A DNA stretch of 64,000 nt from Ursus arctos (taxonomy: Eukaryota > Chordata > Mammalia > Carnivora > Ursidae). The notes beneath the pieces were generated by a model, which was given only the letters and a program-made list of their open reading frames with translations, searched no databases and was not told where the DNA came from. Of the stretch, positions 1-11,852 are shown in pieces. The translations under genes were made by a program, and so were the position numbers. Where the stretch lies: NCBI RefSeq assembly GCF_023065955.2, contig NW_026623089.1:31030767-31094766 (forward strand), in the 5' to 3' direction. How positions within the stretch are numbered: position 1 is the stretch's first letter; each line of letters begins with the position of its first letter.

Positions 1-141
1 AATATCCAGGCCTTACCCAGGATGGGGCCTGAGCCTCAGTACAGATTAGAAGCTTCTCACGTGATTCTGGTGGGCAGCTGGGAATCAGAACCAGATGCTG
101 AAGCAGCTCAGACAACATGGAAGGACTAGAAAGCCTTGAAT

Positions 142-245
142 CCAGTAGTTCCCAAACTTGTGTGCACACTGGAATTGTCAGAATCACCTGGAGAGCCTCA
201 AAAGCTAGTGATGCCCGTGTTCTGCCCCCAAATATGGGACTGGGC
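142..245 (+). mobile_element. MER5A-like hAT-Charlie fragment
   Basis: CAGTAGTTCCCAAACTTG followed by GAATCACCTGGAG and a degraded CCCC region match the first half of the MER5A non-autonomous DNA transposon. The second half is missing or too degraded to see. Confidence 0.65.
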
Positions 246-539
246 TTTAGAAGACGGACATGGAAAATATTAAGCATGCTTGCTTTTTCATTATGATTAT
301 AACTATACGTTGTATTCAATAAATTTTAAAAGATATATATTTTTCATGTTTTGGGCTCTTACGACTGAGGGGAGATGAAAGGAAGAATAAAGGAAAAAAG
401 AAGGTGGGAAGAAAGAGGGGGAAAGACAGTATGAGAAAGAACTCACTGCTCAGAGAAGAAAGGGGAAAGAGCCAAGTTCCCACATCACATTTCACGAGAA
501 CATTAAATGTCCCGGGCAGGTGCTGCATGAAGCTTTTTA

Positions 540-725
540 TGAGAGTTATCTGATTTAGCTGTCAGAGCAGTGCTGTAGGGTAGGTACTCTATTTATCCCT
601 GCTATATAGGTGAGAAATTAAAGTACAAAGAGGTTAAGTAGTTTACTCAAGATACCCAGCTAATAGGCGACAGAGCCTGGATTTGGATCAGAGTCAGACC
701 AAAGACCGTATGCTCTGTATACAGA
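540..725 (-). repeat. MIR SINE
   Basis: Contains the MIR core in reverse: AGAGGTTAAGTAGTTTACTCAAG, then CCAGCTAATAGGCGACAGAGCCTGGATTTG split by a few changes. These are the complement of the MIR GACCTTGGGCAAGT and GAATCC segments. Confidence 0.7.
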
Positions 726-774
726 GAAACAGAGGAGAAAGGGCAGAACAACAGTTCTTAAAGACTTTTAATGA

Positions 775-1285
775 GGGGTAACTACAGCAAAGTGCATCCC
801 AGTGGATTTCCCCATATGTGCACATCCATATACACCACACCACCAAGATCACGATTAAGATTCAGAATGTTTTCTACTCCCCGGAAGGCTTCCTGGTGCC
901 CCTCTCGGTTAGTTCCTCCCGAGGGTAACCATTGTCTTGATTTCTATCACCACAGATGAGTTTTGCCCATCTTTGAGCTGCAGTAGAGGGACTCGCACAG
1001 TGTGCCTCCTTTATATCCAGCTTCTTTTGCTCTACACGATCTCTTACATGCGTCCACACTGTGTGCAGCCATGGTTCATCCCTTTTCGTTGCTGGAGAAT
1101 AGTTCCTGTTTCTTTATATGCACTATATTTTTATCCATTCTCCTGTTGATGGACATTTGAGTTGTTTCCAGTTTGGGACTATTGGGAATATAGCTGCCAG
1201 GAACATCCTTGCATACGTCATTCCGTGGATATAAGCTCTCATTTATTTTCGGTATTTACCTAGGAGTAGACTGCTGAACGCCCTT
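775..1285 (-). mobile_element. Old L1 (L1M-type) 3' fragment
   Basis: In the plus text the order is TTCTGTTTCTTT-like, ATTTTTATCCATTCTCCTGTTGATGGACATTTGAG in pieces, then TTGGGACTATTGGGAATA and TACCTAGGAGTAGACTGCTGAA. This is the reverse complement of L1 ORF2 end and 3' UTR. It is highly diverged, and no open frame survives. Confidence 0.7.
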
Positions 1286-2781
1286 TGTGATCATTTAATG
1301 CTCATCTTTGGTTACGTCTCTAAGTTTAATCAGGAAAAATGCCATGGTTGAGTACCAGTGTCTGCCATGGGCTTGTGGAGAGAGCGTGGCGGTATCTGTA
1401 CTTTTATTTACCGTCCCTCTACTAGAGAGAAACATGGAGGGAAGTAAATGGGGAAGCAGAAGGAAGAGAAAAAGGAGGCATGTCTAAAATGTGAGCCAAC
1501 CACTCTTACCCCACTTTGCTGCTGTGGACCTCAAAGTGCTATCTGCCTCTTGATAATGCTGAACTCGGCAGTTGTTTGATACATATCCTCCCATACTGTC
1601 TTATCACCTGGTAAGAACCTAAGAACTTCCAGGGAGGAAAGAAGACAAGAATGAGGATTCAGGAGACCTCCCTGGACCACTGGCAATAGCTAAAAGCTGA
1701 GTCTGCTAAGGTGTCAAGCTTTATTCTGTTTTGCCAGATTAGGGAGTATCAGTGTGCAGCAGAGGGCAGATCCTCGACCCTCCGAACCTCCAGTGTCCTT
1801 GGCCTAGTTACGCACAGCAGGACTCCCTACGGCAATGAGCATTATGCCCTTAAAGAGAAAAAGGCCTGTATACTTGGCGAGAAAGCAAGCGGGACAGACT
1901 TCTCTGGAAGCAGGCTTGCAGTGAGAGGAAGCCAAGAACTGACTTGTAGTGACTGTCGCAGGCCCATTGGGGAATGCCTGGGGCCTTTGGAACCAAGGGC
2001 AGCCTCCTGGGGTGGAGAGAGAGGCTCAGGGGTTACACAGCAGAAAATTCTGTTTTTCACTAGCAGGGTCCGTGAATTCTTCCTGCCAGAAAATGCTCCA
2101 ACCACAGCGGCCTATGATAAAATCTGAGGAGGCAGCAGCAAGCAGCCTTTATCTGGAATCAGGACATTCTCTTCTGTCTTTGTTGACATGAAAGTCACTC
2201 TTCCAGTGGAGCGAAGGAATCAGCCTTGCTTCTATCAGCCTGTTTCTGGAAGGCCTTACACAGTGAGGTGGTGGAGAAATGAAAGTTTTTGCTACATTTG
2301 GTTTGTCAAGTGTTTGAGGGGGAGGTGATGTACACTGGAACACAGGGACTGAGGGCATTTCACCTTGTGTGTGCAGCACACTGGAATGCTAACCTGATGA
2401 ATCGTGCCAGATCTTTTTTCTCTTCGGAAATGGTTTGCAGCTTGAGAGACAGATAAAAGCCTGATTGTGTGAAAACTCTGTTGAGCATTTTGGAAGTTTG
2501 CCTTTCTTTGTTACAAAATTGTCAGCATATTTACTCATTTTCATTGCTGGCCCATCTTAGAGCTATAAGTTCATTCCATGCAATCTTATTTGAGAGCTGA
2601 GAGACTGTGTCCAGTACAGTTCAAGGATCTACCCAACAAGTACAGACGGTGAAAGCCTTCAAAGACCCATCTAGAGCCCGGGTAGCCACCATCTTTTGTT
2701 CCTTTTCACCATACCAGCATTTTCCAGTACATGTTCCAAAGAACACAAAACCTGCAAGGATCTAGGCAAAGAAGACTTCCC
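1286..2781. other. Unique intronic sequence, nothing recognised
   Basis: No repeat or gene family identified. The longest open stretch (about 1711-2127, plus) begins at a non-ATG codon and has no recognisable domain. Confidence 0.5.
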
Positions 2782-2782
2782 A

Positions 2783-2911
2783 GGAGTTTGGGGAATGCTG
2801 AGTGCTCTCTCTCTCCTGGGCTCACAAACTCACTAGGTAGTGAGTGCTTCAGAGAGTCTGGCAGTGGAGAAACTTGCCTAACTTTGTTTGAGCCAGCATT
2901 CCCCAGACTCC
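2783..2911. repeat. Inverted repeat with 18-bp arms
   Basis: Arm GGAGTTTGGGGAATGCTG at 2783-2800 pairs with CAGCATTCCCCAGACTCC at 2894-2911, 17 of 18 positions complementary, with about 93 bp between them. It could be the remains of a small non-autonomous DNA transposon or a chance hairpin. Confidence 0.6.
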
Positions 2912-3769
2912 ATGATGACAGAATTCTGTTTGAAATAAAAATCTCTACCCAACAGAAATGCTTGACCAACACTGTGCCTTGCACCATGCTATCACTCCTA
3001 GGCAGTGTTTCTCTGTAGCTCATATTAAAAACACTTCTAAAAGCCCCTGTGAGTACGTTCTTCACATTAAAGAAAAATCAAAAATATGTGTGGTGATGAA
3101 GAGATCTGACATTCCTCTAATATTATTTCAATATTACATTCTAATTTAGGAATAATAAAAGCTTACTAAATAGCATCTATAAAATGAAGGGGAAAGGGGA
3201 AAAAAGACATTTAAGATCCTACCAACCAGACATCAGTTATTTTATCTCCTTCTAGTCTTTCCTAAATACATAAATTTTTATATGGCTGCAGCCTCACTGT
3301 GTATACAACTTTATCCTAAGCTAGTTTTTGATCATGCACATGATTTTAGCAATCCTAACTGATCTTCATAAACTCTGCTGAGTGAACAGAAGCAGTGTTC
3401 CAGGAAAAAGAACAATAAAAATGACCTTGCTTGGTTCACGGAGACACCAATGGAGGGCTTTTGGTGTAGACCTGGAGATGTGGGTGGCCACAGACCCTGA
3501 GCTCACAGAAACTGGAGGCCATGGGGTGGTGGGCCAAGACTCTCCTTAAGATGGAAGTAATTCTACGTGCACAAATGTCATAGGTCCAGGGATCTGAGTA
3601 AATCTCCCTAGATGTGGAAAGAAATAGAAAACGTGAGCATCAGATGATCTACTTCTATTCCTGGCTCTGCAGAAGTGGGATGTTCAACCCTCTGAGTCTT
3701 CTCATTCAGAAAATACCTGCCATGACATTGGCCAGCTCTCAGTTCCCTATAAGCCATGTAGCTTCTGTT
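2912..3769. other. Unique intronic sequence, nothing recognised
   Basis: AT-rich at 3050-3350. No gene or repeat family that I can name. Confidence 0.45.
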
Positions 3770-4075
3770 CCAGAGCCTTAGTCCAGAATGCCCTTCACCT
3801 GAGACCCCAGCCTTCTCTGACCTTTTCAGATTTGATTCTACCTTTCTAATCCATGCTCAGAGTACCTGTATTTTTGCTCTAAAGACAGCACTTACCATGA
3901 TGCATAAGTACCTGTCTATGTAGCTATTTGATTAAAGTATGTCTTCCTCATAAGGATGTGAGCTACATTATCAGGGCAGGTCTGTACACCCAGCATCCAT
4001 CACGGTATATCCTACCACATGTTAGGCACAAAGAAGGAATTCAACAGACAATTGTTGAATCAAATGAATGAATGA
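3770..4075 (+). mobile_element. L2 LINE 3' end
   Basis: Shows the L2 tail order: CCCTTCACCTGAGACCCC-like, then GATGTGAGCTACATTATCAGGGCAGG, CACATGTTAGGCACAAAG, and the terminal TTGTTGAATCAAATGAATGAATGA repeat (quoted here in parts). Diverged, non-coding. Confidence 0.7.
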
Positions 4076-4489
4076 GGGGGGTTAGAATTGTATGATTCCT
4101 GAACTCCTTCCAGTCCCCAAAGAATTTAATACTCACAGTCTAATATAAAGTAGTACCATCGGGGTCGAGTTCCACCATCACCACTACCACCACCCAAAAA
4201 AAACCCCATAAGCCAGGGAAGATGGGCAACAGTAAGATAATTAACTTCTTTCAGTCACTTCAGACATTTTTGTTCTTCAGAGTCTTTCTTAAAAGTCCCT
4301 GTAGCTTTAACTGTACTTTTAGCAACGTCATCAGTTTGTCTCAGTGAGTCCTTTTGAATAAACAAAGCTAATCCTTTCGAATTTGACTCTAGTACTCTAT
4401 AAACAAATCAGGTCTCCATTAGTGACGGCAATGTTGGCAGGGCCTATAAACAATTGGAGACCATTTATTTTCTGCTTTTCTTTTTTCTT

Positions 4490-4655
4490 TAATTGCAATT
4501 ACTAGACCTTCAGTACAAACCACAGTTTTATTGCTGTTTGTTAATTGTGGGAAAATACACTGAACATAAATTTACCATTTTAAGTATACAGTTAAGTGTG
4601 CGGTTCAGTAGCATTAAAAACATTCACACTTTGTGCAACCATCACCACCATCCAG
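4490..4655 (-). mobile_element. Old L1 3' UTR fragment
   Basis: GGGAAAATACACTGAACATAA, TTTACCATTTTAAGTATACAG and GTGCAACCATCACCACCATCC in the plus text are the reverse complement of a common L1M 3' UTR. A SINEC inserted at its left-over end (next entry). Confidence 0.65.
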
Positions 4656-4669
4656 CTCTAGGTATTGTT

Positions 4670-4888
4670 GTTGTTGGTGGTGGTTTTAAGATTTATTTAT
4701 TTCAGAGAGAGAGAGAGAGAGAGAGAGAGCACAAGCAGGAAGAGCAGAGGGAGAGGGAGAGAGAATCTCAAGCAGGTTCTGCGCTGAGCACAGAGCCCCA
4801 CTCAGGGCTCGATCCTACAAACATGAGATCATGACCTGAGCCGAAACCAAGAGTCGGCCACTTAACCAACTGTGCCACAAAGGCACCT
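4670..4888 (-). mobile_element. SINEC (CAN-SINE) copy 1
   Basis: Reverse-oriented CAN-SINE: AAGATTTATTTATTT, a GA microsatellite, GAGATCATGACCTGAG, and a degraded head (GTGCCACAAAGGCACC). Flanked by CTCTAGGTATTGTT (4656-4669) and CTCCAGGTATTGTT (4889-4902), a target duplication with one mismatch. Confidence 0.9.
4705..4730. repeat. (GA)n microsatellite
   Basis: About 12 pure GA units in the tail half of SINEC copy 1, where the family consensus has a short CT/GA run. Confidence 0.9.
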
Positions 4889-5219
4889 CTCCAGGTATTG
4901 TTTTTTAAACAAGACAACATTAAAATCCAGTGAAATAAAAATAATATAGATATTTTCTAGGAGAATTTGAGGTTCAAAATTGGAGCAAATCCTTCCAAAT
5001 TCTCCATAAAAAGATATAATCACAAATGCTTAATGAAGAATAGCACTTTAGTTCCTTGTGAAAAAGCAGATGTATGGAGACAGGTCACTACCCTTGAGCA
5101 GCAGCTGGAAATCCTGGGAGCACCAGCTCAGTGACATTAACACATTAGCAGCAAAGAGACTTCCCTAGAACTCATCTCCCTCAAAGCAGTGTGGACAGCT
5201 GGTTTCCACTGAGGGCTTC

Positions 5220-5395
5220 TGATGTGCTGGATACTCTGATAAGTGAGTCACTGGTATCATTCCACGTAATCCTCACAACCACCTCCATTTGACATATGAG
5301 GAAGCTGAGGAATAGAGAGACTTATTTGCTCAAGTCTCATAGCAGAAAGTAGCAGATCTAGGATTGAAATCAAAAGCATCTGGTCCCTGAGCCAA
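5220..5395 (-). repeat. MIR SINE
   Basis: Reverse-oriented MIR: CACGTAATCCTCACAACC, TATGAGGAAGCTGAGGAA, AGACTTATTTGCTCAAG and GATCTAGGATTGAAAT appear in the expected order. Confidence 0.8.
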
Positions 5396-5723
5396 GAGGC
5401 ATTCCACAGAAGTGGCAGCTGTTAATGAAGGTATGTGGTCTGGTATTGGGTCAGTCTGGTGCCTTCGAGAGAACTTTGTGGGGATCTGTGTGTGCCAGAA
5501 TGTAGAATGTTTGTGCTAAGAGGAATATCTAAAAACTCGCTAAATGTCAGTGTTCACTAATGAGCAGAAAATTAAGGCAGTGATGAACTGAACAGATCTG
5601 AAAGCTACCTCCCCACCCAGGTCCACCAGGACAAAGGCACTTTCCCAGAGGATACCTAGGTACAGCTAAATGACTCTTCAGTTCATTAAGCCCCTCCCCC
5701 CTTTTTAAAGTGTTCATTGCATA

Positions 5724-5885
5724 TCTGTAGGATAGTGGTTCCCAGACTTCAGTGGCACGAGAATGTCCCAGGATGCCTGTTCAATGTGTAGATTCTCAGA
5801 CCCTGCAACTTGGAGGTTCAAACTAAGTAGGGTCTCACCAGGGTGAGAATAGGGAACCCTGGTCTCCAGGGGATTTAGAGGCAGG
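5724..5885 (+). mobile_element. MER5-like hAT-Charlie fragment
   Basis: Begins AGTGGTTCCCAGACTTCAGTG and keeps a GAGAATG...CCTGT and AGACC order resembling MER5, but the second half is poorly preserved. Confidence 0.45.
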
Positions 5886-5984
5886 GGCCTTCTTCCCACA
5901 CTGACAAATTTCTGCCATCAGGCTGGTCCTTCACATGCTCTTCACATCCAAGGAGGAAGCAGTTTTACCTGTTCAAGATATTAC

Positions 5985-6246
5985 TCTATTCATTGAGTCA
6001 GCAAACTTCTATTTTGGCAACCAGTTGGACTCCTTGTTGCCCCATAGAAGCCAAGTCTGACTGCTGGTTGTAATTTAACATTTATTTTGTGATTATTTGA
6101 TTAATGATTATCTCTTCCACTAGACCATAAGTTCCATGAAGGTAAGGACTTTGCCAGTTTTGCTCATTGCTATATACCTAGGGCCTAAAATAAGAGTAGA
6201 TGATCATTGAGTATTTGTTAAGTGAGTAAGTTGAGTGAATGAATAA
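5985..6246 (+). mobile_element. L2 LINE 3' end
   Basis: CACTAGACCATAAGTTCCATG, AAGGTAAGGACTTTGCC, TTGCTCATTGCTATATACC, GGGCCTAAAATAAGAGTAG and GTTGAGTGAATGAATAA follow the L2 3' end consensus in order. Confidence 0.8.
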
Positions 6247-6896
6247 TAAAATGCATACAAAGACCAATGAAACCCAGGCCCTATCCTTAATGCCCTTACC
6301 ACCTCAGTAGCTGGGCAAGTAAACAACACAGCAGTGCAATAAGGAGTTCTTGTGTTTTGCTAGATTTGGTCTGGGCATGGGTCTACCACCGCCACAGCAA
6401 GGCTGAACCCAAACTGGATCATCAGGATGGGAGGGCTGACCCGGGCTGGGTTGGACAAGGGTGAGTTAGATGGGAAGAAGGGGGGATAAAATGGCAATTT
6501 GCAACCAGGCAGACAGGCTGCAAAGATGATAAAATATGAGCTATCAATCACTGAGTGTCCACAGTGGGCCAGAATGCCTGCTCATCACTCACATTTACAT
6601 TTATTTATCTTACCTAATTCTTGCAGTAATCTATGAGATATTGAGCCTTGAGCAAGAGAACCTCAAAGGCCCTCATTTTGCTTATCTATAAGATGAGGAT
6701 AATCTTTCATTCCTCACAGCATTTCTGGAAAGAAAAAATGTAAATGATTTATAAACTACGAGCACTATATTTGAATGTTAGAATTCCTCAGGACTTGATC
6801 CTTGCCTTCTTCTTGCCTTTTACCCCCTTCCTATAATCTCATCCACATCTAGGGCTTCAATACATCAAAGGCATCAGAGACATATCTTTAGTCTAG
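6247..6896. other. Unique intronic sequence, nothing firm
   Basis: A weak MIR-like trace at about 6590-6720 (CTTACCTAATTCTTGCAG, TAAGATGAGGATAATC) is all I can see. No exon. Confidence 0.4.
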
Positions 6897-7535
6897 ACCT
6901 TTACTGTCCAATAAGGCAGCCACTAGCTACATGTGGTTATTGAGCATTTGAAATGTTAATGGCAGCTGACCCTTGAACAACACAGGTTTGAACTGTGCAG
7001 GCCCATTTATATGTGGATTCTTTTTGATAAATGCAATAGAGTCCTATAAATGTATTTTCTTATGATTTTCTTCACATTTTCTTTTCTGCAGCTCATATTG
7101 TTGTAAGTATACAGTATATAATACATATAATACACAAAATATGTGTGAATCAACTGTTTGTGTTATTGGTAAGGCTTCTGGTCGATAGTAGACAATTAAG
7201 TTTTGAGGGAGTCAAAAGTTATACATGGATTTTTGACTGTGTGTGGCGGGGGGTGGCACTCCTAACCCCCACGTTGTTCAAGGGCCAACTGTAGTCTCCA
7301 CTGAGATGTGATTTAAGTTAAAAATCACCCTGGAATTTGAAGATAGCATGAAAAATATAATGGAAAATATTTCATTAATAATTCTTTATTTTGATGAAAT
7401 ATTGAAATAATATTTTGGATGCAATGAATTACATTAATATTATTAAAATTAATTTCATCTCTTTCTACTTTTTAAAAATGTGGCTCCTAGAAAAATTAAA
7501 ATGTGGCTTGCATTATATTTCTAACAAGCACTGTG
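6897..7535 (+). mobile_element. hAT-type DNA transposon split by a MER2 insertion
   Basis: Left part 6897-6962 has CTGTCCAATAAGGCAGCCAC and TGTGGTTATTGAGCATTTG. The right part from about 7292 has TGAGATGTGATTTAAG, TATTTTGGATGCAATG, AATGTGGCTCC and GCATTATATTTCTAACA. Together they follow one Charlie-like non-autonomous element in order, so the central 329 bp is a later insertion. I cannot give the subfamily name. Confidence 0.7.
6963..7291 (+). mobile_element. MER2 (Tc/mariner-Tigger) non-autonomous DNA transposon
   Basis: Terminal inverted repeats: CAGCTGACCCTTGAACAAC at the left end and GTTGTTCAAGGGCCAACTG at the right. The interior has GTGGATT...TTTGATAAAT, the palindromic ATAATACATATAATAC stretch, and AGTTATACATGGATTTTTGAC. 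About 329 bp against roughly 345 bp for the family. TA follows the right end; the left TA is not preserved. Confidence 0.85.
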
Positions 7536-7639
7536 GGTCTATACCTCTTCTGTGAGGTCCAGATCTGATTATCCAACTGCTGCTTTGACATTTCTCCTTG
7601 GATGTCCAATACTTCAAAAACAAAAAAAATTTCTTCAAA

Positions 7640-8165
7640 AATTTAACTATAAATCTCCTCCTTCCAAACTACTGTAATACCTAGTCTCCTATACCTGCTC
7701 TTATCACCCTACCCTCTACTTCACTGCAGCCAGACTGATATTTTCAAAACACAAATCTGATCAAGTTACTATCTTCTCATTGATTTTAGGATTGAAATTA
7801 AAATCCTCAGCCTGACTTGCTAGACTCTGACTGAACCACCTCCCTCACCATCTTTATCTGTGAGATTCTTGGACTTGCTTTCCTTTGGCCTGGAATACAC
7901 TCTATCCTCTATCTCAGCTAATTTCTAATCATACTTCAAATTTTACTGTAAATGTCATTTCTTTCAGGGAAGACCGCCCTGGCTCCCAAAACTTTCACTT
8001 GGTGGCACTCATCACAACTATAATTAATAATTTGTATCATCTATTAAATGTGTTTCCTTCCCCAGATAGCTCAGTCATATCTATACTGGCCTCCCAATTC
8101 TGTAGCTAATATAGTACCTAATACAGATACTTAATACATAATTGCTGATACATGAATTTGTAAAC
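7640..8165 (+). mobile_element. L2 LINE, ORF end and 3' UTR
   Basis: Has CAGCCAGACTGATATTTTCA, GATCAAGTTACTATCTTC, CCTTTGGCCTGGAATACAC, CATACTTCAAATTTTACTG, AGGGAAGACCGCCCTGGC and a short tail. These are hallmark L2 phrases in the right order. No open frame. Confidence 0.88.
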
Positions 8166-9753
8166 AAATGAAGAGCTGCTGAATGGGGTATGGTCATGAG
8201 GAGATGATAGGTTTTTATTTAATTCCAGTACAGTTACATACAATGTTATCTTAGTTTCAGGTGTACAGCAGAGTGATTCCACAATTCTATATAATACTCA
8301 GTTCTCATCATGTAAGTATACGCCACCTATTTCACCCATCCCCCCCACCCACCTGCCCTCTGGTAACCATCAACTTGTTCTCTATAGTTGATTCTGTTTT
8401 TAGGTTTGTCTTTTTTACTTGTTTTGTTTCTTAAATTCCATATGTGAATGACAACATATGGTATTTGTCTTTCTCTGACTTATTTCACTTAGCATTATAT
8501 TCTCTAGTTCTATCCATCTTGTTGCAAATGGCAAGGTTTCATTCTTTTTATAGCTGAATGATATTCCATTGTGTATATATACCACATCTTCTTTATCCAT
8601 TCATCTATCAGTGGACTCTTGCACTGCATCCACAATTTGGTTATTGTAAATAATGCTGCAATAAACGGAGGGGTGCACATATCTTTTCAAATTAATGTTT
8701 TCATATTCTTTGGGTAAATATCCAGGAGTAGAATTACTGGATCATATGGTAGTTCTATTTTGAACTTTTTGAGGAAGCTCCATACTGTTTTCCACAGTGG
8801 CCGCATCAGTTTGCATTCCCACCAACAGTGCACAACAGTTCCCTTTTTTCCACATCCTCATCAACACTCATTGTTTCTTGTGGTTTTGATTTTAGCCATT
8901 CTGACAGGTGTGAGGTAATATCTCATTGTGGTTTTGATTTGTATTTCCCTGATGATGAGGGATGTTGAGCATCTTTTCACATGTCTGTTGGCCATCTGTA
9001 TGTCTTCTTTAGAGAAACGTCCGTTCATGTCTTCTGTCCATTTTTTATTTGGATTATTTGTTTTTTTGTGTTGTGCTGCATAAGTTCTTTATATATTTTG
9101 AATACTAACCCTTTATTGGGTATGTCATTTGAAAATATCATCTTCCACTCAGTAGGTTGTCTTTTAGTTTTGTTGGTCATTTCCTCTGCTGTGCAGAAGC
9201 TAATGCATTATTTTTGCTTTTGTTTCCCTTGCCTCAGGGGACATATCTAGAAAAATGTTGCTACAGCTGACATCAAAGAAATTACTGCCTGTGCTCTTCT
9301 AGGATTTTTATGGTTTCAGGTCTCACATTTAGGTCCTTAATCCATTTTGAGTTTATTTTTGTGTATGGTGTAAAAAAGTAGTCAAGTTTCATTCTTCTGC
9401 ATACAGCTCTCCAGTTTTCCCAACACCATTTGTTGAAGAGACTATCTTTTTCCCATTGCACATTCTTGCCACCTTTGTCAAAGATTAACTGACCGTATAA
9501 TTGTGTTCTATTGATCTGTGCATTTATTTTTGTGCCAGTACCATACTGTTTATAGTACTACAGCTTTGTAGTATATCTTGAAATCTGGTATCTCCAGTTT
9601 TGTTCTTCTTTTTCAAGACTGCTCTGGCTATTCAGGGTCTTTTTGGATCCATATACATTTTAGGATGGTTTGTTCTAGTTCTGTGAAAAATACTCTTGGT
9701 ATTTTGATAGGGATTGCATTAAATCCATAGATTGCTTTGGGTAGTATGGATAT

Positions 9754-9950
9754 ATTTTTTTAAAGATTTTATTTATTTATTTAACAGAGATAGAGACAGC
9801 CAGCGAGAGAGGGAACACAAGCAGGGGGAGTGGGAGAGGAAGAAGCAGGCTCACAGCAGAGGAGCCTGATGTGGGGCTCGACCCCACAACACCGGGATCA
9901 CGCCCTGAGCTGAAGGCAGACGCTTAACCGCTGTGCCACCCAGGCGCCCC
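9754..9950 (-). mobile_element. SINEC copy 2, inside the L1
   Basis: Complete reverse CAN-SINE ending GCCACCCAGGCGCCCC. Flanked by a perfect 16-bp target duplication TGGGTAGTATGGATAT at 9738-9753 and 9951-9966. The insertion postdates the L1. Confidence 0.97.
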
Positions 9951-10151
9951 TGGGTAGTATGGATATTTTAACAATATTGGTTCTCCCAATCCATGAGCAT
10001 GGAATATCTTTCATTTGTTTATGTCATCTTCAATTTCTTTCATCAGTGTTTTATAGTTTTCAGGGTACAAGGCTTTCACCTCCTTGGTTAAGTTTACTCC
10101 TAGGCATTTTATTCTTTTTGGTACAATTGTGAATGGAATTGTTTTCTTTCT

Positions 10152-10195
10152 TTTTTTTTAATTTAAGATTTTATTTATTTATTTGAAAGAGAGAG

Positions 10196-10231
<36 letters not shown>

Positions 10232-10390
10232 AGCACACACAGTGAGGGCAGGGTGTGGGGCAGAGAGAAAGAAGGAGAAGCAGACTCCCCGCTGAGCAGG
10301 AAGCCCGACACAGGGCTTGGTCCCAGGACACCAGTATCATGACCTGAGCTGAAGGCAGATGCTTAACTGACTGAGCCACCCTGGTACCCC
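10152..10390 (-). mobile_element. SINEC copy 3, inside the L1
   Basis: AAGATTTTATTTATTTATTTG, GA microsatellite, GAAGCAGACTCCCCGCTGAG, ATCATGACCTGAGC, and head GCCACCCTGGTACCCC. The flanks GGAATTGTTTTCTT and GGGATTGTTTCTT look like a worn target duplication. Confidence 0.93.
10199..10228. repeat. (GA)n microsatellite
   Basis: About 14 GA units in the tail half of SINEC copy 3. Confidence 0.9.
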
Positions 10391-11658
10391 ACGGGATTGT
10401 TTCTTACATTCTTTTTCTGTTATTTCATTATAGATGTATAGTGTATAGATATGCAATGGATTTCTATATATTGTTTGTATCCTCTGACCTTACTAAATTC
10501 ATTTATCAGTTTTGGCAGTTTTTTGGAGGAGTCTTTAGGGTTTTCTACATATAGTATGATGTCATCTGCAAATAGTGAAAGTTTTCCTTCTTCCTTACCA
10601 ATTTGGATGCCTTTTATTTCTATTTCTTGTCTGATTGCTGTGGCCAGGACTTCCAGTACTATGTTGACTAAAAGTGGTAAGAGTGGGCATTTTTGTCTTG
10701 TTCCTGATCTTAGAGGAAAAGCTTTCAGTTTTTCACCATTATGACATTAGCTGTAGGTTTGTTTGTGTTTTTATATATGTCCTTTGTTATGCTGAGGTAT
10801 ATTTCCTCTAAACCTACTTTGTTGAGAGTCTTTATCATGAATAGATTTTGTACTTTGTCAAATGCTTTTTCTTCATCTATTGGGATGAACATATGATTTT
10901 TATCCTTTCTCTTGTTAATGTGATGTATCATGTTGATTGATTTGCAAATATTGAACCATCCTTGCATCTCAGGAATAAATCTTACTTGATCATGGTGAAT
11001 GATTTTTTTTAATGTATTGTTGGATTTGGTTTGCTAATACGTTGTTGAGGATTTTTGCATCTATGTTCATCAGAGTTTTTGGCCTGTAGTTCTCTTTTTT
11101 TGTAGTGTCTTTATCTGGTTTTGGTATCAGGGTAATGCTGGCCTCATAGAATGAAATTGGAAGTTTTCCTTCCTCTTCTATTTTTTGGAATAGTTTAAGA
11201 AGACTAGGTATTAGTTCTTCTTTAAATGTTTGGTAGAATTCACCGAGGAAATAGTCTAGTCCTGGATTTCTGTTTTTTGGGAGTTTTTTGATTACTGATT
11301 CAATTTCATTGCTGATAATAGGTCTACTCAATGTTTCTATTTCTTCCTGATTCAGATTTGGGGGGTTATATATTTCTAGGAATTTATCCATGTCTTCTGG
11401 GTTGTCCAGTTTGTTGGCATATAATTTTTCAGAAAAATCTCTTATAATCCTTTGTATTTCTGTCATATTGGTTGTTTTTTCTCCTCTTTCATTTCTAATT
11501 TTGTTTATTTGAGTCACCTCTCTATCTCTCTCTCTTTTTTTTTTTTTTTTTGATGAGTCTGGCCAAAGATTTATCAATTTTGTTTATCTTTTCAAAGAAC
11601 CAGCTCCTGGTTTCATTGATCTGTTCTACTGTCTATTTAGTTTCTACTTCATTTATTT

Positions 11659-11852
11659 TTATTTTTATTTTTTTAAGATTTTATTTATTTGACAGAGACA
11701 GCCAGCGAGAGAGGGAACACAAGCAGGGGGAGTGGGAGAGGAAGAAGCAGGCTCCCAACGGAGAAGCCCGATGTGGGGCTTGATCCCGGAATGCCGGGAT
11801 CATGCCCTGAGCCAAAGGTAGACGCCCAACGACTGCGCCACCCAGGCGCCCC
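11659..11852 (-). mobile_element. SINEC copy 4, inside the L1
   Basis: Complete reverse CAN-SINE of the GACAGAGACAGCCAGCGAG subtype. A perfect 16-bp target duplication TCTACTTCATTTATTT lies at 11643-11658 and 11853-11868. Confidence 0.97.

Noticed and set aside
1711..2127. Plus-strand open frame of 138 codons
   Set aside because: Starts with a non-ATG codon, shows no domain, and no splice-site or retrocopy signature supports it.
4493..4834. Plus-strand open frame of 113 codons with Arg-Glu repeats
   Set aside because: It is a translation through an L1 3' UTR, a SINEC and its GA microsatellite.
8880..9060. Similarity among 8.9 kb, 36.9 kb and 41.6 kb that could suggest segmental duplication
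   Set aside because: All three are the same part of L1 ORF2 in separate L1 insertions with their own boundaries.
10451..10744. Plus-strand open frame of 97 codons, similar to the 60514-61008 frame
   Set aside because: Also antisense to L1 ORF2. The similarity between the two is that of two L1 copies, not of a gene family.
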